Positions 1 to 13,012 of a stretch of DNA of 64,000 nucleotides are shown in pieces; position 1 is the first letter of the stretch, and each line of letters starts with the position of its first letter. Source of the DNA: Codonopsis lanceolata (taxonomy: Eukaryota; Streptophyta; Magnoliopsida; Asterales; Campanulaceae); assembly GCA_013146195.2 (NCBI GenBank), contig CM028379.1, positions 92,299,401-92,363,400 of the forward strand. The letters are read 5' to 3'. Below the pieces are notes generated by a model, which saw nothing but the letters and a program-made list of their open reading frames with translations, was not told where the DNA came from and ran no database searches. Position numbers and translations under genes: made by a program.

Positions 1-1031
1 CAAGTAATAGACAAACAGAAGGAAATAACACAAGTATTTTGGGATGGTTCACACTGTAATGAGTGCTACGCCCACCACCAAGGCAATAACCTTGATTTAA
101 ATTGTGCACTATGTTTTCCACTTAGATCAATTACAAAGAATATCCCTAATGGATCGTGTACAAAATATTGACTTGTGTTTGTCTAGGAATTAAATATCTC
201 AGTAAATACAAGATATTTAATTCGTGTATAGTTAATGGAGGTAAACAACAAGAAGAATAAAACAATAAATGATGAAGAGCAGCTTCTTGTTGTTGACGAG
301 GACTTCTAGATCTGTTGAGGATCTATTGAATGCACCGAATCGAAAGACTTGGAGTTGTGTAGATTCGAGCAATTCTTTAAGTGTTCGATTGATTCTCAGA
401 AAGTTGTCTCTTGTTCCTTGTTCCAGCCTTCAATGGCGATATTTAAAGCAGATGCACTTCAAAAGATCCGTTGGAGAAGACGAAGACTTCAACAAATTTA
501 TTCATGAATGCATTAAATGCATGGGGTAGAATTTCGCCTTCACGATATCTAGAGCAGTAATCATTTTCGAGATCTTGAAAAGGTGGGCGATTTGGTGTCG
601 ATCCGAGAGATGAAGCAAACTAGGGGACACCGCTTATCGCTTATTTGCTCAGACGAAAAGGTCTTCCTCGAAAGTTGCTTTCGCGGCTTGACATGTCTGA
701 AAAAGACTTGGATTAATTCGAATAAGATATGGAAATAAGTTTGAATTAATCCACTAGCTTTCACCGGAGAGGACACGCGAAGCATCGCCTAGACACGAGG
801 TCTACCGATCTTAAGCTTTGAGCGGTCTTCCTAGTGAAGCCGAGAAAGGGTCTTCCGTGAACCCGAAAAGTCCTACAAAAACTATACAAAGCAAAGTTCT
901 ATACACAGTTGCCACGCTAATCGATACGCAGCCCGATTAGCCACTGAAGTATAAAACTAATGTAATGTACTGATCAGATATAAATTTAACATAAGAATCA
1001 ACAGCCGCCTAAGGTGGAATTTGGGGGACAT
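1..1031 (-). repeat. copia-type LTR, partial, inverted relative of 4165-4796
   Basis: The first ~395 bases are an inverted match to about 4175-4575: shared landmarks are the TAGATCTGTTGAGGATC word near 305-325 and the CAATATTTTGTACACGATCC word, present in reverse complement in both. Read on the - strand, the sequence would begin near 1031 with TGTCCCCCAAATTCC and runs off the left edge of the window, so only part of the LTR is seen. It has no recognisable protein; the short frames at 269-529 and 561-785 are not supported. Assignment to copia rests on the C-rich tail of its partner. The boundary at 1031 is a guess from the TG start; no target duplication was found. Confidence 0.5.
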
Positions 1032-1233
1032 TTTGTTTGTTGCTTTTGCTATTGGAACAATGGAGTGCATTTTATGCTTCCGAGTTTGTTATTTTGACAA
1101 TTAAATAAAATTTCAAATAAATGAAGAAATTTTTTTGGTATTTATTTTTGAGTGTATGAATGTGTAATTTTTGTATAGGATACTCCTTAGAACTTGACAG
1201 TGTATACCAAATTGGTCTATGATGTCATACTGA

Positions 1234-4200
1234 TTGAACTATGCCACTATAAGAATAGTGACCCTAAACCTTACTGACGTCTCAACGTTCTATCTCAGAG
1301 GAGCCACAAGTAGAGACAAAGAGAAACCAAAGAGGCATGGGCGTGTGTATGCTATGACTGCTAAGGATGCTCGGGCAACAAACGATGTGGTGACAGGTAC
1401 CTTGCAATTATATTCCAGTGATGCATATGTTTTGATTGATCCTGGTGTAACCCACTTTTTTATATCTGTTTCGCTTGCACGTCGAATGAAATTGGCACCC
1501 CAGAACTTAGATAAGGTTTTGATTATTGACACCCCGACGAAGGAATCCATCCCTATCACATATGTGTTTAGATCCTATTCTTTGAAATTAGAGCATAGAG
1601 AAATGCCTATTGATTTGATCCCTTTAGATATACAAGATTTTGATTTGATTTTAGGGATGGATTGGTTAGCCTCTTATCACGCTAGGGTCAACTGTTTTGA
1701 AAAAGAAGTGGTGTTTTGTATTCCGGGTGAGCCAGAGTTCAAGTTTAAGGGGTCTAAACCAGCGGTGTTGTCGGGCTTTATTTCATCGTTAAGGGCAAGG
1801 CGACTTTTAAGAAAAAGATGTCAGGGTTACTTAGCCTCCATCATTGACACCAGTAAAGAAGGGGTCACCTTAGAATCACTTTCTGTGGTTAAGGAATTTT
1901 CAGATGTTTTCCCAGAAGACCTACTTGACCTTCCACCAGACCGAAAAGTAGAGTTTGGGATTGATTTGGTGCCCGGGACGGTGCCCATCTCTAAGATACC
2001 GTATAGGATGGCACCAACAGAATTGAAGGAATTGAAGGAGCAATTATAAGAGCTGTTAGAAAATGAGTTGATCAGGCCAAGCGTATCGCCTTGGGGGCGC
2101 TCCAGTGTTGTTCGTGAAGAAGAAGGACAGATCTATGAGGCTGTGTATTGATTACCGTGAGTTGAATCGGGTCACGGTGAAAAATAAGTACCCGTTGCCT
2201 CGCATTGACGATCTGTTTGATCAGTTACAGGGTGCTCGTTATTTCTCCAAGATAGACCTTCGTTCAAGCTATCATCAGCTAAGGGTCAGGAAAGAAGATA
2301 TTTCAAAAACAGCTTTTAGGACAAGGTATGGGCACTACGAGTTTTTGGTTATGCCATTCGGGTTGACGAATGCCCCAGCTGCATTTATGGATTTGATGAA
2401 TAGGGTGTTCGAGCAATTTCTAGATCGATGTGTAATAGTATTCATTGATGACATCTTGATCTACTCGAAGACTCGAGAGGAGCATAAGCAACATTTAAAA
2501 ACAGTACTGCAAATTTTAAGGGAAGAGAAGTTGTATGCTAAGTTCAAAAAATGTGAATTCTGGTTGGAGAAGGTAGCCTTCTTAGGACATATGGTCTCAA
2601 TTGAGGGTATTTCGGTGGACCCAGCCAAAATTGAAGCCGTAGTAAATTGGGAGAGACCCACAACTGTTACTGAAGTTCGAAGTTTCTTGGGTTTAGCAGA
2701 GTATTATCGTCAGTTTGTTGAGGGTTTTTCAAAGATAGCAGGGCCGTTGTCTCGACTTACGTAGGAAAACACAAAGTTTGTGTAGACAGCTGAGTGTGAG
2801 ACCAACTTTCAAGAATTGAAGAATCGACTAGTGTCAGCCCCGATCCTTGCTCTACCATCAGGGACGGGAGGATTTGTGGTTTATAGTGATGCATCGCAAA
2901 AAGGTTTGGGTTGTGTGCTAATGCAGAATGGGAAAGTAATTGCTTACACTTCCCGATAGCTGAAGAACTATGAACGGAACTACCCAACACACGACTTAGA
3001 ACTAGCAGTAGTTGTCTTTGCATTGAAAATCTGGAGGCACTATTTGTATGGAGAGACGTGCGAAATTTACACGGATCATAAGAGTTTGAAGTACATATTC
3101 ACTCAAAAGGAGTTGAACATGCGGCAACGGAGATGGTTGGAGCTGTTGAAAGATTATGATTGCACAATATTGTATCACCCTGGGAAGGCCAATGTAGTGG
3201 CTGACGCCTTGAGTCGGAAGAATAGGGGAAGTTTGGCGGCTTTGATAACTAAGGAAAAGAGGATTTTGGACGATCTTGACTGGATAGGAATTGATGTTAG
3301 GGTTAGAAGTGGCGATGACTTTTTGGCACACTTAAGTGTACAACCATCCTTGTTAGAAAAGATTAAAGCGGCACAGGCAGTGGATTCAGAGTTAGTAAAG
3401 ATTTCCTTGGGGTTGGAAGATGGGGATCAGAAAGATTTTCGGCAGGATAATGACGGCGTCCTTCGTTTTGGGTCAAGAATCTGTGTTCCATCAGACCCAG
3501 AATTGAAAAGGCAGATTTTAGAAGACGCGCACAACTCAAGGTTTGCCATACACCCGGGTAGCACGAAGATGTATCGAGACGTACGTGACACCTTTTGGTG
3601 GGAGAATATGAAAAGGGATATAGCCGAGTTTGTGAGTAAGAGTCTTGTGTGCCAGCAAGTGAAGACAGAGCATCAGAAACCCGGTGGATTGTTGCAGTCC
3701 TTGCCGATACCTGAGTGGAAGTGGGAGCATATCACTATGGACTTCGTTGTAGGGTTACCCAGAACGTTGACGGGGTATAATTCGATTTGGGTCATTGTGG
3801 ATAGGTTGACCAAGTCGGCACATTTCTTGGCGTTTAAAATTATTGACTCGATGGAAAGGTTCGCGAAATTGTACATCGATGAGATTGTTCGGATGCATTG
3901 AGTACCGGTTTCGATAGTTTCAGATCGTGATGCTAGATTCACCTCGAAGTTTTGGGGTAGCTTACAGAAAGCATTGGGTACAAATTTGAGTATGAGTATA
4001 GCTTTTCACCCTCAGACAGACAGTCAGTCAGAACGGACTATACAAACTTTGGAAGATATGCTTTGGGCATGTGTGTTGGATTTGCAAGGTAATTGGGACG
4101 ATCACTTGCCTTTGGTGGAGTTTACCTATAATAACAGTTTCCATGCAAGTATTGGTATGACACCCTATAATAACATCATCAAACACTTAAAGGATTGCTC

Positions 4201-5235
4201 TGAAACTCTATAACTCCAAGTCTTACTACTCAGTGCATTCAAGAGATCCTCAACAGATCTAGAAGTTCTCGTCAATAACAAGAAGCCGTGCATCAACATT
4301 TATCTCTATACTTCTTGTTGTTATTCATTCATTAACTATACTTCTGCACGAATTAAATATCTTGTTTATACATATATTTAATTCCCTAGACCCCAAACAC
4401 AAGTCAATATTTTGTACACGATCCATTGGGAATATTCCTTGTAATAGATCTAGTGGAAAACATAGTGCACTATTTAAATCCAAGGTTGACTGCCTTGGTG
4501 GTGGACGTAGCACTCTTTATAGTATGAACCATCCCAAATTACTTGTGTTATTTCCTTACTGTTTGTCTACTGTTTGAACAGTTTATTGCTTTAATCATCT
4601 TTATCCTTTATACAGCAGAACTTAAGTAAACTGTCAAAGGTCTACCGGTAGTCCTTATCGGCAGACTTGAAACATCTACTTTGAAAGTCTTCCGCTACTT
4701 CAATCTTTTCCATAGATTGTAAGTATCTTTCAAAGAACTTAAACAAAAGTTTTTAAGTGTACAATAAGCTATTCAACCCCCCCTTCTAGCTTATTATTGT
4801 GCCCGTTGGGACCCACATGGGGGACCATGTATTCCTTAAAATCTCACCCACAAGAGGGGTCATGAGATTTGGTATTCGAGGAAAGCTTAGTCCAAGATTT
4901 GTGGGACCATTTGAAATACTCGAGCAGGTTGGTGAGGTCGCTTATAGACTAGCCCTGCCACCTACACTATCTGGAGTGCACAACGTATTTCATGCATCTA
5001 TGCTAAGGAAGTATGTCCCAGATCCGAGTCATGTTATTGCTTTTGAACCTTACAACTACGAGAAGATTTGTGTTACAACGAGCAACCAATTCGTATAGTG
5101 GATCGAAAGGAACAAGTTCTAAGAAAATGAACAATTCCATATGTGAAAGTGCAGTGGACTAATCATACACAGAGGGAGGCAACTTGGGAACTCGAGGAGG
5201 ATATGCGAAGAAAGTACCCAAATCTCTTCGACTAA
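1234..5235 (+). pseudogene. gypsy pol pseudogene (PR-RT-RH-IN-chromodomain)
   Basis: Protease region at about 1340-1700 has the active-site segment LIDPGVTHFF. A stop at 2047 and a frameshift near 2095 precede the RT (2105-2764), which keeps LCIDYRELN, MPFGLTNAPAAF and the catalytic FIDD box. Three in-frame stops between 2762 and 2960 precede RNase H (SDAS, TDHKSLKYIF, HPGKANVVADALSRK). The integrase zinc finger is HPGST..SLVCQQ, with the first of the two cysteines changed to serine. The integrase core shows MDFVVGLP, VSDRDARFTS and HPQTDSQSERT, interrupted by a stop at 3899. The reading is cut at about 4165 by an inserted LTR fragment and resumes at 4797 (GDHVFLK, HASMLRKYVPDP). A chromodomain with ATWELEEDMRRKYPNLFD ends at 5235. 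About 60 codons are missing around the insertion. Confidence 0.85.
4165..4796 (+). repeat. copia-type LTR fragment inserted in the gypsy integrase region
   Basis: This stretch breaks the gypsy frame between IGMTPY (ends ~4163) and GDHVFLK (~4820). It is the inverted counterpart of the left-edge LTR and lacks the first ~640 bp of that copy. Its end has the C-rich stretch TTCAACCCCCCCTTCTAGC, a composition typical of the 3' end of SIRE/Maximus-type copia LTRs. No clear target duplication is visible, and gypsy sequence is lost around it, so it may have arrived by a deletion-associated or recombination event rather than by simple integration. Confidence 0.55.
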
Positions 5236-5284
5236 TGAGGTACGCTAAGTTTAGAGGACTAAACTTCTTTTAAGGGGGTGAGAG

Positions 5285-7608
5285 TGTAATACCTCAAATT
5301 TTCTCTATTAAAATAAAATTTCTTTTATTAATTTTACCAAATATCAATAATTATTGTGGGCTTAACTTTTCAATTTGGAATTTGTTAAAAAATTGAGTTA
5401 GGCCTAGTACACTTAAATTCCATTTTTAGTGGGCTTGATATTAGTTATTTAGTATAATTATGGTGTGGGCTTGACCCATCAAATTGAGTTCCTTTCCTTA
5501 TAAAAAATAGTTATAATAATAATCAATAATAATAATAATAACATAATAGTAATAATAGTAAGGAAATGAAAAGAAGGAAAGTGAAACCGACACTGTACCT
5601 AGGAAACAAAACGGCAGCCGGAAAAATTCATTGGACGTAGAAGGAGAACCGTCGGCGTGGGTGTATAAGAAGGATCGAATACTTGGATGTTTTGTTTTGC
5701 AAAAATTAGAAAGAAAAAGAAAAAAAATTGTGAGTAAGAGGAAGAGAGGGAGAGCACGGCAAGAAGGGAGGCGGCAGAAGAGTCATAGAGAGAGGGGCGA
5801 GTGGCAGAGTGCTCGGTTGCACATCGTCGAACAAATTAAGGTATTCCTTTCGTCTTTCTTCCAATTACAATGGTTAATAAATTCCATTCTTGAGTTCATA
5901 AGATAGTAGTGCACAGTTGAGTTTTCTGTCGAAGCTTGTGTTCGTCGGAGATAATCGATACTGTTCGATGAAGACGGAATACATAAATCCTTATGTGTGG
6001 GTATTTGAAATCGAGAAAGAAAGATTGGACGAAAGATGAAATTTAGTTTCAACTGATATAACCCGGATTCCTTGTTCTTAATAAATAATAATAATAATAA
6101 ATTCAAAATTTGTAACTGGGTTTCTTGGAAGTCAATCTGTAATTAAATTTTTTAAGAAAACCGAAATGCATGAAGTAGTTTCCAAGTGAATTCCTACAGT
6201 GATGTTTTTTTAAAAACCAAAGTTGGACTTTTTGGTTGGTTAGTAGGTAGATGTTAGTATTTTATGCATACTGATGGTGGGGAAGAAATCACCAAAACAG
6301 AGAGTTGTTTTGGTGAAGATGATGGATGTAAGTTTCAACCACACCCCCTAAACTTTGGAACTGTGGATTATTGATTTATGTAGTTGCAGGATGGTCCCTA
6401 GGATTTTAAAACCCTTAGTATATATCCTTGGTGAGATTTTCTTTTATTTTTTGTTTAAACAAGTTTGGATATAATAAGGCCCAAACTCAAAAATCCTAAT
6501 TTGAGTTTTATGTTTTATTAGATTTGGGGCAAACAAACTTAAGGTGATCGTTCGTGTTTTGGGGATTTACTTCGCTAAACTTGTCAGGTAAGGGATTATG
6601 CATCATTTAGGTTATTTTGAATTCTAAATTCCAAAATGTTAGGCTTCCGCTATTTCCTTGGTATTTACCTTTCTTTGAAAACGTGTGCCGACCTTGGGTT
6701 AGTATTTGAATTTGAAATCCCGCCGTATCCGTTCTTTCGTTATTCTTAATTGTGAATTTGCTTTATGAATCTCACAAAATGTTTAAACTCGATATGTGAT
6801 ATTTTATTCGATTATCATTGGTATTTGATTTTGTTGAAATTGTAATTATTATTTTTTGAAAAAAAAAACTCTGTAATGATCACTAAGACAATTTGAATGA
6901 CCATTTGGCCTGTTAAGGTGACATTACACCATAGGAACTATGGTGGGGTAATCTGGATATACCATTTTGTTTTTGACCCTTTTGGGATACTTTGATATTT
7001 GAGGTTCCGTGGAGCCACTTTTTGTTTGGTCTAAAATGACCGCTTATGTGATCATAACATCCTCCTTAGTATTTGATATTGAATTGATTAGTTCTTGTGA
7101 ACTCGTTAATTGTTCTTCAATCAATGTGTATTTAATCTTGTGGATATCAAGAAAAATAATTCCTTTGACATCTCCATTTTTATTGTTTACACTATATATC
7201 GTTTGACTTTCTTCTTGGGCAACTTCTCCTTAAAAACCGGAGGGGTTGTATATGAACATACTGGGCTTTTGTTCGCTCACCCTTTTCCTACTCCTTTTCT
7301 TTCAGGACATAAGTAAGGAATGGAAACATGAAATTTTGGTTCGGTTCGGGTTGGTCCAATTGAAGAGATTAAACTTTCGTTATGTTATGAACTATTATTT
7401 ATAATCGTTAATTGGATTTTGGGAGATTTATTTAGACATATGTTTTTATTGTAAATAAATTTTATTAAGGGATTTATGTTCGAATATTTGATGTTTAAGT
7501 GGAAGATACATTATTACGTTTTGGGTTGTAGTATGATTTTTGAGGTTTTTGGTGACGTGGCCATTATGTGGGTCCCTATAGTTAGGCCTAAATTTTGGGG
7601 GCGTTACA
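5285..7608 (+). repeat. 3' LTR of the gypsy element (2.3 kb)
   Basis: Starts TGTAATACCTC just after the polypurine tract AAGGGGGTGAGAG (5272-5284) and ends GGGGCGTTACA against copia gag. The TGTAA/TTACA ends are inverted, as expected for an LTR. It is long, AT-rich, and holds simple (AAT)n runs near 5515-5560 and 6080-6100. No partner 5' LTR is present to date it. Short open frames inside it (for example 5631-5906 and 7009-7316) resemble no protein I know and are treated as chance. Confidence 0.75.
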
Positions 7609-10600
7609 GTTGCTGCACAAAACACTAGGGAGCAGAGGAAGAATTTAATGCAATTTCTGATGGGGTTGCATGAAAGCTATGCAAACATAAGGGGTCAGAT
7701 TTTGAGAATGAAACCACTTCCAAGTATAGGTGAAGCCAACTATATGGTTAGGCAGGAGGAATATTTTAGAATAGGTCATGTTTCTGAATTCAATATCATG
7801 GCAGCACATGTTTACAAAGATTATACCAAAGGAGATAACAAGGCAGTTGGAAATTATAGAAATGGCAACAATAAAACTGGTTATGTCAAAGCTCCATTTA
7901 AGAAGGGGATTTATTGCAATTACTGCAATAAGGAAGGGCACACTAAGGCTGAATGCAATAAGCTCCATGGATTTCCACCAGGTCATCCTGGATACTCCCA
8001 ATGATAATCATAAGCAACACAAGGGTAGTGAAGGATAAAAGTTCTCAAATAGTGGTCATGGGAACTATGGTTCAAAGGCAATGCAGGTCCAAAGTAAATC
8101 AGAAGAAGTGAAACCTACACAAACAGAGATTGAGCAACTTAAGGCTCATCTTAGTGAGGTTATGACAATGTTGAAAGGCCAGGAGCATCCAGAGGAACAT
8201 CTTGCAGCCTTTGCATCCACCTCCAGCACCCACTTTGCAGGTACAACTCCTCCAAATCATTGTTATGACAAATTTGTTACATCTGTTCACAACTATGATG
8301 CTGCTGCTTGGGTGATAGATACAGGTGCTACAGATCACATATGCATTTCCATTCAGCTCATGCATTCTATCATTGAGTTGTCTAAGCCAATTATTTTGTC
8401 TCTCCCTAATGGCAGTCATGCTAATGTTACTTATAAGGGATCTGTCTATTTGAACCATTTCTTGACCCTTCATGATGTCCTTTTTGTTCCTACTTTTAGA
8501 TTCAATCTTCTCTCTATTTCTAAATTACTTATACAGACCCCATACACTGTTGAATTTGACAAGTACAAATGTACTTTCCAGGACCAGTTGCAGAAGATTA
8601 TAGCCACTAGTGACCTGTAGGGAAGGTTGTTTCTGTTACAAGGACAACATTCTGGTCACAAGACTTCTGGTTGTAATCTTGCTGGTCATGTTGCTGCTAC
8701 TTCTACAAATCACTCTTCTGAGCTCTGGCATAAAAGATTATGGCACTTTTCTCTGCACACTCAGAACAAAATTCCTCAATTGTCTTCTATTTTTCATTCC
8801 AAGACAATGAAATCTGATTGTATTTCTTTTTGTTTTGAATGTCCAATTGCTAAACAACATAAGCTCTCATTTCCTGTTAGTAATTCCCACAGTATTAAAT
8901 GTTTTGATCTCATTCACTGTGACCTATAGGGTCCATATAGAGTCTCTACTATGAATGGTTGTAAATACTTTCTTACTATTGTTAATGATTATTCAAGATG
9001 AGTTTGGACATTTTTGCTTTCCACCAAATTCCATGTCTTCAAACTGTTAAAGAATTTTGTTGCTTATGTCCACACTCAATTTCAGACTAGCATCAAAGCC
9101 TTTAGGTCTGATCATGGCATTGAATTTTTCAACCAAGAAATGGTTCTTTTCCTAGTAAGCCTAGGCATTACTCATTAGTCATCTTGTCCCATCACTCCTA
9201 AACAAAATGGCATTGTGGAGAGAAAACATAAAATTCTTTTTGAAATGACTAGAGCCTTAAGATTCTAGGCAGGTCTTCCTAAGCATTTATGGGGTTACTG
9301 TATCCTCACTACAACATACTTGATTAATAGACTTTCTACTAGTGCCACTGCATTTCAAATTCCCTTTGAAATGTTACACCACACTAAACTCGACTACTCT
9401 CATTTGAAGGCATTTGGTTGTCTATGTTATGCCTCAGTTCACCATCCTGACAAATTAGAACCTAGGGCCATTAAATCAGTGTTTCTTGGCTATCCACCTG
9501 GACACAAAGGCTATCTTCTATACAACCTCCACACCAAAACCACTTTCATCAGTAGACATGTCATATTTCATGAGCATCTTTTTCCTTTCATTTCTTCAAC
9601 ACTTGCAGTCCCTACATGTGTTCAACCTACTAGTCCCCTACCATGGCCTGTTGATGATCCTATCTTTCCTACATCTACTCCACTCCCTACTCCTTTTCTT
9701 CCAATTCCTCCTCCTTCCCCTATCCATGATTCTCCTCCAATCCCTACTTTTCCTTCAATTCCTCCTTCTCCTCCAATCCCTCCTCCTCTTAGGAAATCCA
9801 CTAGATCTAGAGCCCCTTCTGTCCTTCTCAAGGACTTTGTTGTGCCTCCTCTTCATAAAGCCAAAGATTGTTCCCAAATATCATTCATCAATGCATTAAG
9901 TAGTCTTGTAGAGCCTACTTCTTACATTCAAGCAGTGAAGCATTAACATTGGGTTGATGCAATGAATAAGGAATTAGTAGCTTTGGAGGCAAATCATACT
10001 TGGTAGGTGGTTCCTCTCCCACCTGGGAAAAGCCCTGTGGGGGTGTAAGTGGGTATATAAGATCAAATATTTTGCCGATGGTAGCATTGATAGATATAAG
10101 GCCATGTTAGTAGCTAAGGGTTACACACAGTCATAGGGCATTGATTACCAGGAGACCTTCTCCCCTGTGGCTAAGATTGTATCTGTTAGAACCCTCCTTT
10201 CTATTGCTACTGCTAGAAACTGGGAGGTCCATCAATTGGATGTAAACAATGCATTTCTTCATGGGGATTTGGAAGAAGAAGTATACATGTCTATTCCTTC
10301 AGGTTATTATGCTACTAAGTATCCTGGTATGGTCTGCAAACTCTAGAAATCATTATATGGCCTCAAACAGGCATCTAGGCAATGGTTTGCCAAACTCACA
10401 GAGGCATTTCTTCAACTTGGTTTCACTCAGTCTCATGTTGACTACTCAATGTTTACTTTAACAAATGGGTCCTCATTCACTGCCATGATAGTTTATGTTG
10501 ATGACATTATTGTCACATGCAATGATCCTTCCGACATTGCCTTTCTCAAACAGTTTATGGATGATAAGTTCAGCACTAAAAACCTAGGTCCCATAAAGTA

Positions 10601-11448
10601 TTATTTGGGTATTGAAGTATCCAGATCATCTCAAGGGTTTCACCTTTGTCAAAGAAAGTATGCCCTTGACTTGATTGCCACTGCTGGGCTTCAAGATGCT
10701 AAGCCAATATCTATCCCACTAGATCCCAATGAGAAGCTGTTATCCACTGCAGGGACTCCTTTGACTGATCCTAGTTTCTACAGGCAACTGGTTGGCAAGC
10801 TGCTTTTACCTCACTATTACAAGGCCTGATGTTGTATTTGCTGCCCATGTCCTCAGCTAGTTTGTTCACACCCCTACAACAGCCCATCTTAAATCTCTGT
10901 TTAGAGTTATGAGGTATATCAAGGCTTCTCCTAGTCTTGGCCTATTCATCTTTTCATCTAATGATTTTAAGCTTAAGGCTTATTGTGACGATGGCCGGTA
11001 ACCCAAATGACAGAAGTGCTCTCGGCTATTGCTCGATGTTAGGAGACTCTTTGTTATCTTGGATGTCCAAGAAAGCGATGCATCACAGTCATCTCCGAGG
11101 TGAGTATAGAGCATTGTCCACTATTAGCTGCGAGATCCTTTGGCTTCTTGCCCTTCTCAAAGATCTACAGGTTTATATCCCCTTGCCTGTTCCTATTTAC
11201 TGTGACAGCTCTGCTACTATTGCCATTGCATCCAATCCAGTCTACCATGCCAGGACAAAACACATTGAGTTAGACTGCTATTTTGTCAGAGAAAAGGTTC
11301 AGCAGGGTTTGCTCAAGCCTCAGTACATTCCTTCTAAACTCCAGGTGGCAGATATATTTACCAAGTCTCTTGGTAAAGTTCCTCATTGTTTTCTTTTGTC
11401 CAAGCTGAAAGTGTTTGCTTGGCCCCCACTTTTAGCTTGCGGGAGGGG
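7609..11448 (+). pseudogene. copia 1 gag-pol pseudogene
   Basis: Visible in order: the end of the gag core (FLMGLHESYANIRGQIL), a CX2CX4HX4C zinc knuckle CNYCNKEGHTKAEC near 7915, protease WVIDTGATDH near 8310, integrase zinc region LWHKRLWHFS (~8727) to CPIAKQHK, and integrase core segments FRSDHGIEFF (~9100) and PKQNGIVERKHK (~9210). A proline-rich linker (9600-9830) follows, then RT with VNNAFLHGDLEEEVY (~10240) and the catalytic YVDD (~10495), and RNase H with LPVPIYCDSSATIAI and a C-terminal KLQVADIFTKSLG. Many in-frame stops (for example near 8927, 9000, 9176, 9268, 10003, 10134 and 10345) and frameshifts near 10040 and 10800 make it non-coding. The LWHKRLGH signature reads LWHKRLWH. 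Confidence 0.85.
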
Positions 11449-11822
11449 TATTGACATTAGTAATGCTCAGCATCAAGCACACAATGTTCAATCTCAGTGT
11501 ATAAAGAGAGACATACAAAGATTTCATACGGCAACCAAAGTCCCCTTTGTTGATATATGGATATGAGTTCTAGTTCCTTTTGTTAAGTTAGTCAGTTAAC
11601 TGAAGGATGATGATATAATTTGGCCAGTCCTTATGGTTGTGTTAGTTAGATAAGTTGTGTTAGTTAGATGAGGGCATCTTTGTAATTCTTCTTTCCAGTT
11701 AGTTAGAGGCAGTTTATCATGCACTGCTTAAGTATACAGTTTGTTAATCTCTTTGTAATCAAGAAAGCTAATTCATTCTGAATGGAAATTCCCTCTTTCC
11801 AAATCTTCTCTCAAACTCAACA
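11449..11822 (+). repeat. 3' LTR of copia 1 (374 bp)
   Basis: Follows the purine tract GCGGGAGGGG (11439-11448). Starts TATTGACATTAG, apparently a mutated TGTTG, and ends CTCAAACTCAACA. The CAACA end is the complement of an expected TGTTG start, supporting these limits. The 5' LTR is absent. Confidence 0.65.
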
Positions 11823-12777
11823 ATTCAATTAATCAAATATTACATGCCAATTCTTTCTTTTTAGCTCTCCCACTTTATAACACTATAAATAATATAATAA
11901 AATTGTTAAGTAAGAAATATATAACTAGTATTAGAGTTGATTATAATTACAAATATGTTTGAGCAAAATCAAACTATTAATATAAAATATAGAGGACAAA
12001 TTAAGTTGAAATGTTATGGAAATTATACACATAGTTTTTTAAGTGGACTATTTAACTGTAACATTTCAAAATAGTGTAATAGTCTATTGCCTAGAATGGG
12101 GGGAGGGGTAAATATTAATTCAAGTAAAGAGTTCACTATTCTATTTTAGAACAAAATTTTATTATGAGTTTGCATTTAAAAATTATGTTTACAATTGTCA
12201 TATCATTTTAATTTTACCTTCTACATTTCATAAAATATATTGAGCATGCTAAAACATTTTTGTAATTATAAACAAAATCAATAATAGCTACGTCCCTTAA
12301 TTAATAGGCTTTTGTGAATTTTTTGGGGGTTAAATGCATCATAGTACTATGGCAAAGTCCATGATCCGTCCATAGACTTCAAAAAGTGATCACTATCGAC
12401 CAAAATCATATATTTGCTCACCAGTAGTCCTTAGCCCTCACATCGTTTGTGTAATCTCTATTACCGTATCATTCAACTCACGTGCACACAAATTTCAGGG
12501 AAAATATGTCTTTCCTCGTTAACGTATCATGTGTAACTCACATGCACACAAGTATGTCTTCTTCCTTCACGTCCTTCCCTTATACCCACTAGATAGTCTA
12601 CAATGGCAGCCCCACTTTAAAAATGCCATCTCTTTCCTCTCAGCCTAAGCAGTAACCATGCCCAATCCTGTTCCAATTTCTCAAACCCCAATTTTAAACC
12701 TTTGTCATTTTCGATGACTGGAAAATTGATTATGCCAATTGGATTGTTATCCCTTCGATTTATATCAGTGGCTCCCT

Positions 12778-12819
<42 letters not shown>

Positions 12820-13012
12820 TCAATCTACTCATAATCGTCTCTGGTCACATCAGCCCTACTTGTACAAATATCCTCCACGCTGCTTCCTAGTTGGCACCAA
12901 TACTGGAAAAGATGACGATAAGGAGACCAACGATCCTCTACGAGGTTCTGTGTGCTAGGCATAATGTTTCACATATGGATCTACATATTTAATTGAAGAT
13001 AATGAGAAATTG
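11823..13012. other. intergenic, AT-rich, with (CT)n microsatellite
   Basis: No gene was recognised. A pure (CT) run occupies 12781-12814. The frames on both strands that cross it (12617-12832 and 12702-12890) encode only Ser-Leu or Arg-Glu repeats from the microsatellite. The paired words around 12455-12550 (CACGTGCACACAA and CACATGCACACAAG) form a short imperfect duplication. Confidence 0.5.

Larger units (their letters stand above)
1234..7608 (+). mobile_element. Ty3-gypsy chromovirus (Tekay/Del-like), decayed, 5' part missing
   Basis: Order of parts on the + strand: protease, reverse transcriptase, RNase H, integrase, chromodomain, polypurine tract, 3' LTR. This order, with integrase after RNase H, defines Ty3-gypsy, and the terminal chromodomain with a TGTAA..TTACA LTR fits the Tekay/Del clade. 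The 5' LTR and most of gag are not in the window; where they should lie there is AT-rich DNA and an unrelated LTR (1-1031). The 3' LTR ends directly against copia gag sequence at 7609, so this element was inserted in an older copia copy. It carries premature stops, frameshifts and a secondary insertion at 4165-4796 and cannot be autonomous. Confidence 0.85.
7609..11822 (+). mobile_element. Ty1-copia element 1, 5' truncated, decayed
   Basis: Copia order (gag, protease, integrase, RT, RNase H) followed by a 3' LTR. It begins abruptly inside gag at the edge of the gypsy LTR, which shows that the gypsy element landed in it. Its own 5' LTR is not in the window. Gag and protease wording is close to the intact copia element at 25893-31315, so the two belong to related families. 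Confidence 0.85.

Noticed and set aside
1420..1470. DPG in place of DSG/DTG in the gypsy protease taken as a killing mutation
   Set aside because: DPG variants occur in plant chromoviral proteases as far as I recall, so this alone does not show loss of function; the stops and frameshifts do.
12617..12890. Open frames on both strands with Ser-Leu or Arg-Glu repeats
   Set aside because: They are translations of the (CT)n microsatellite at 12781-12814.
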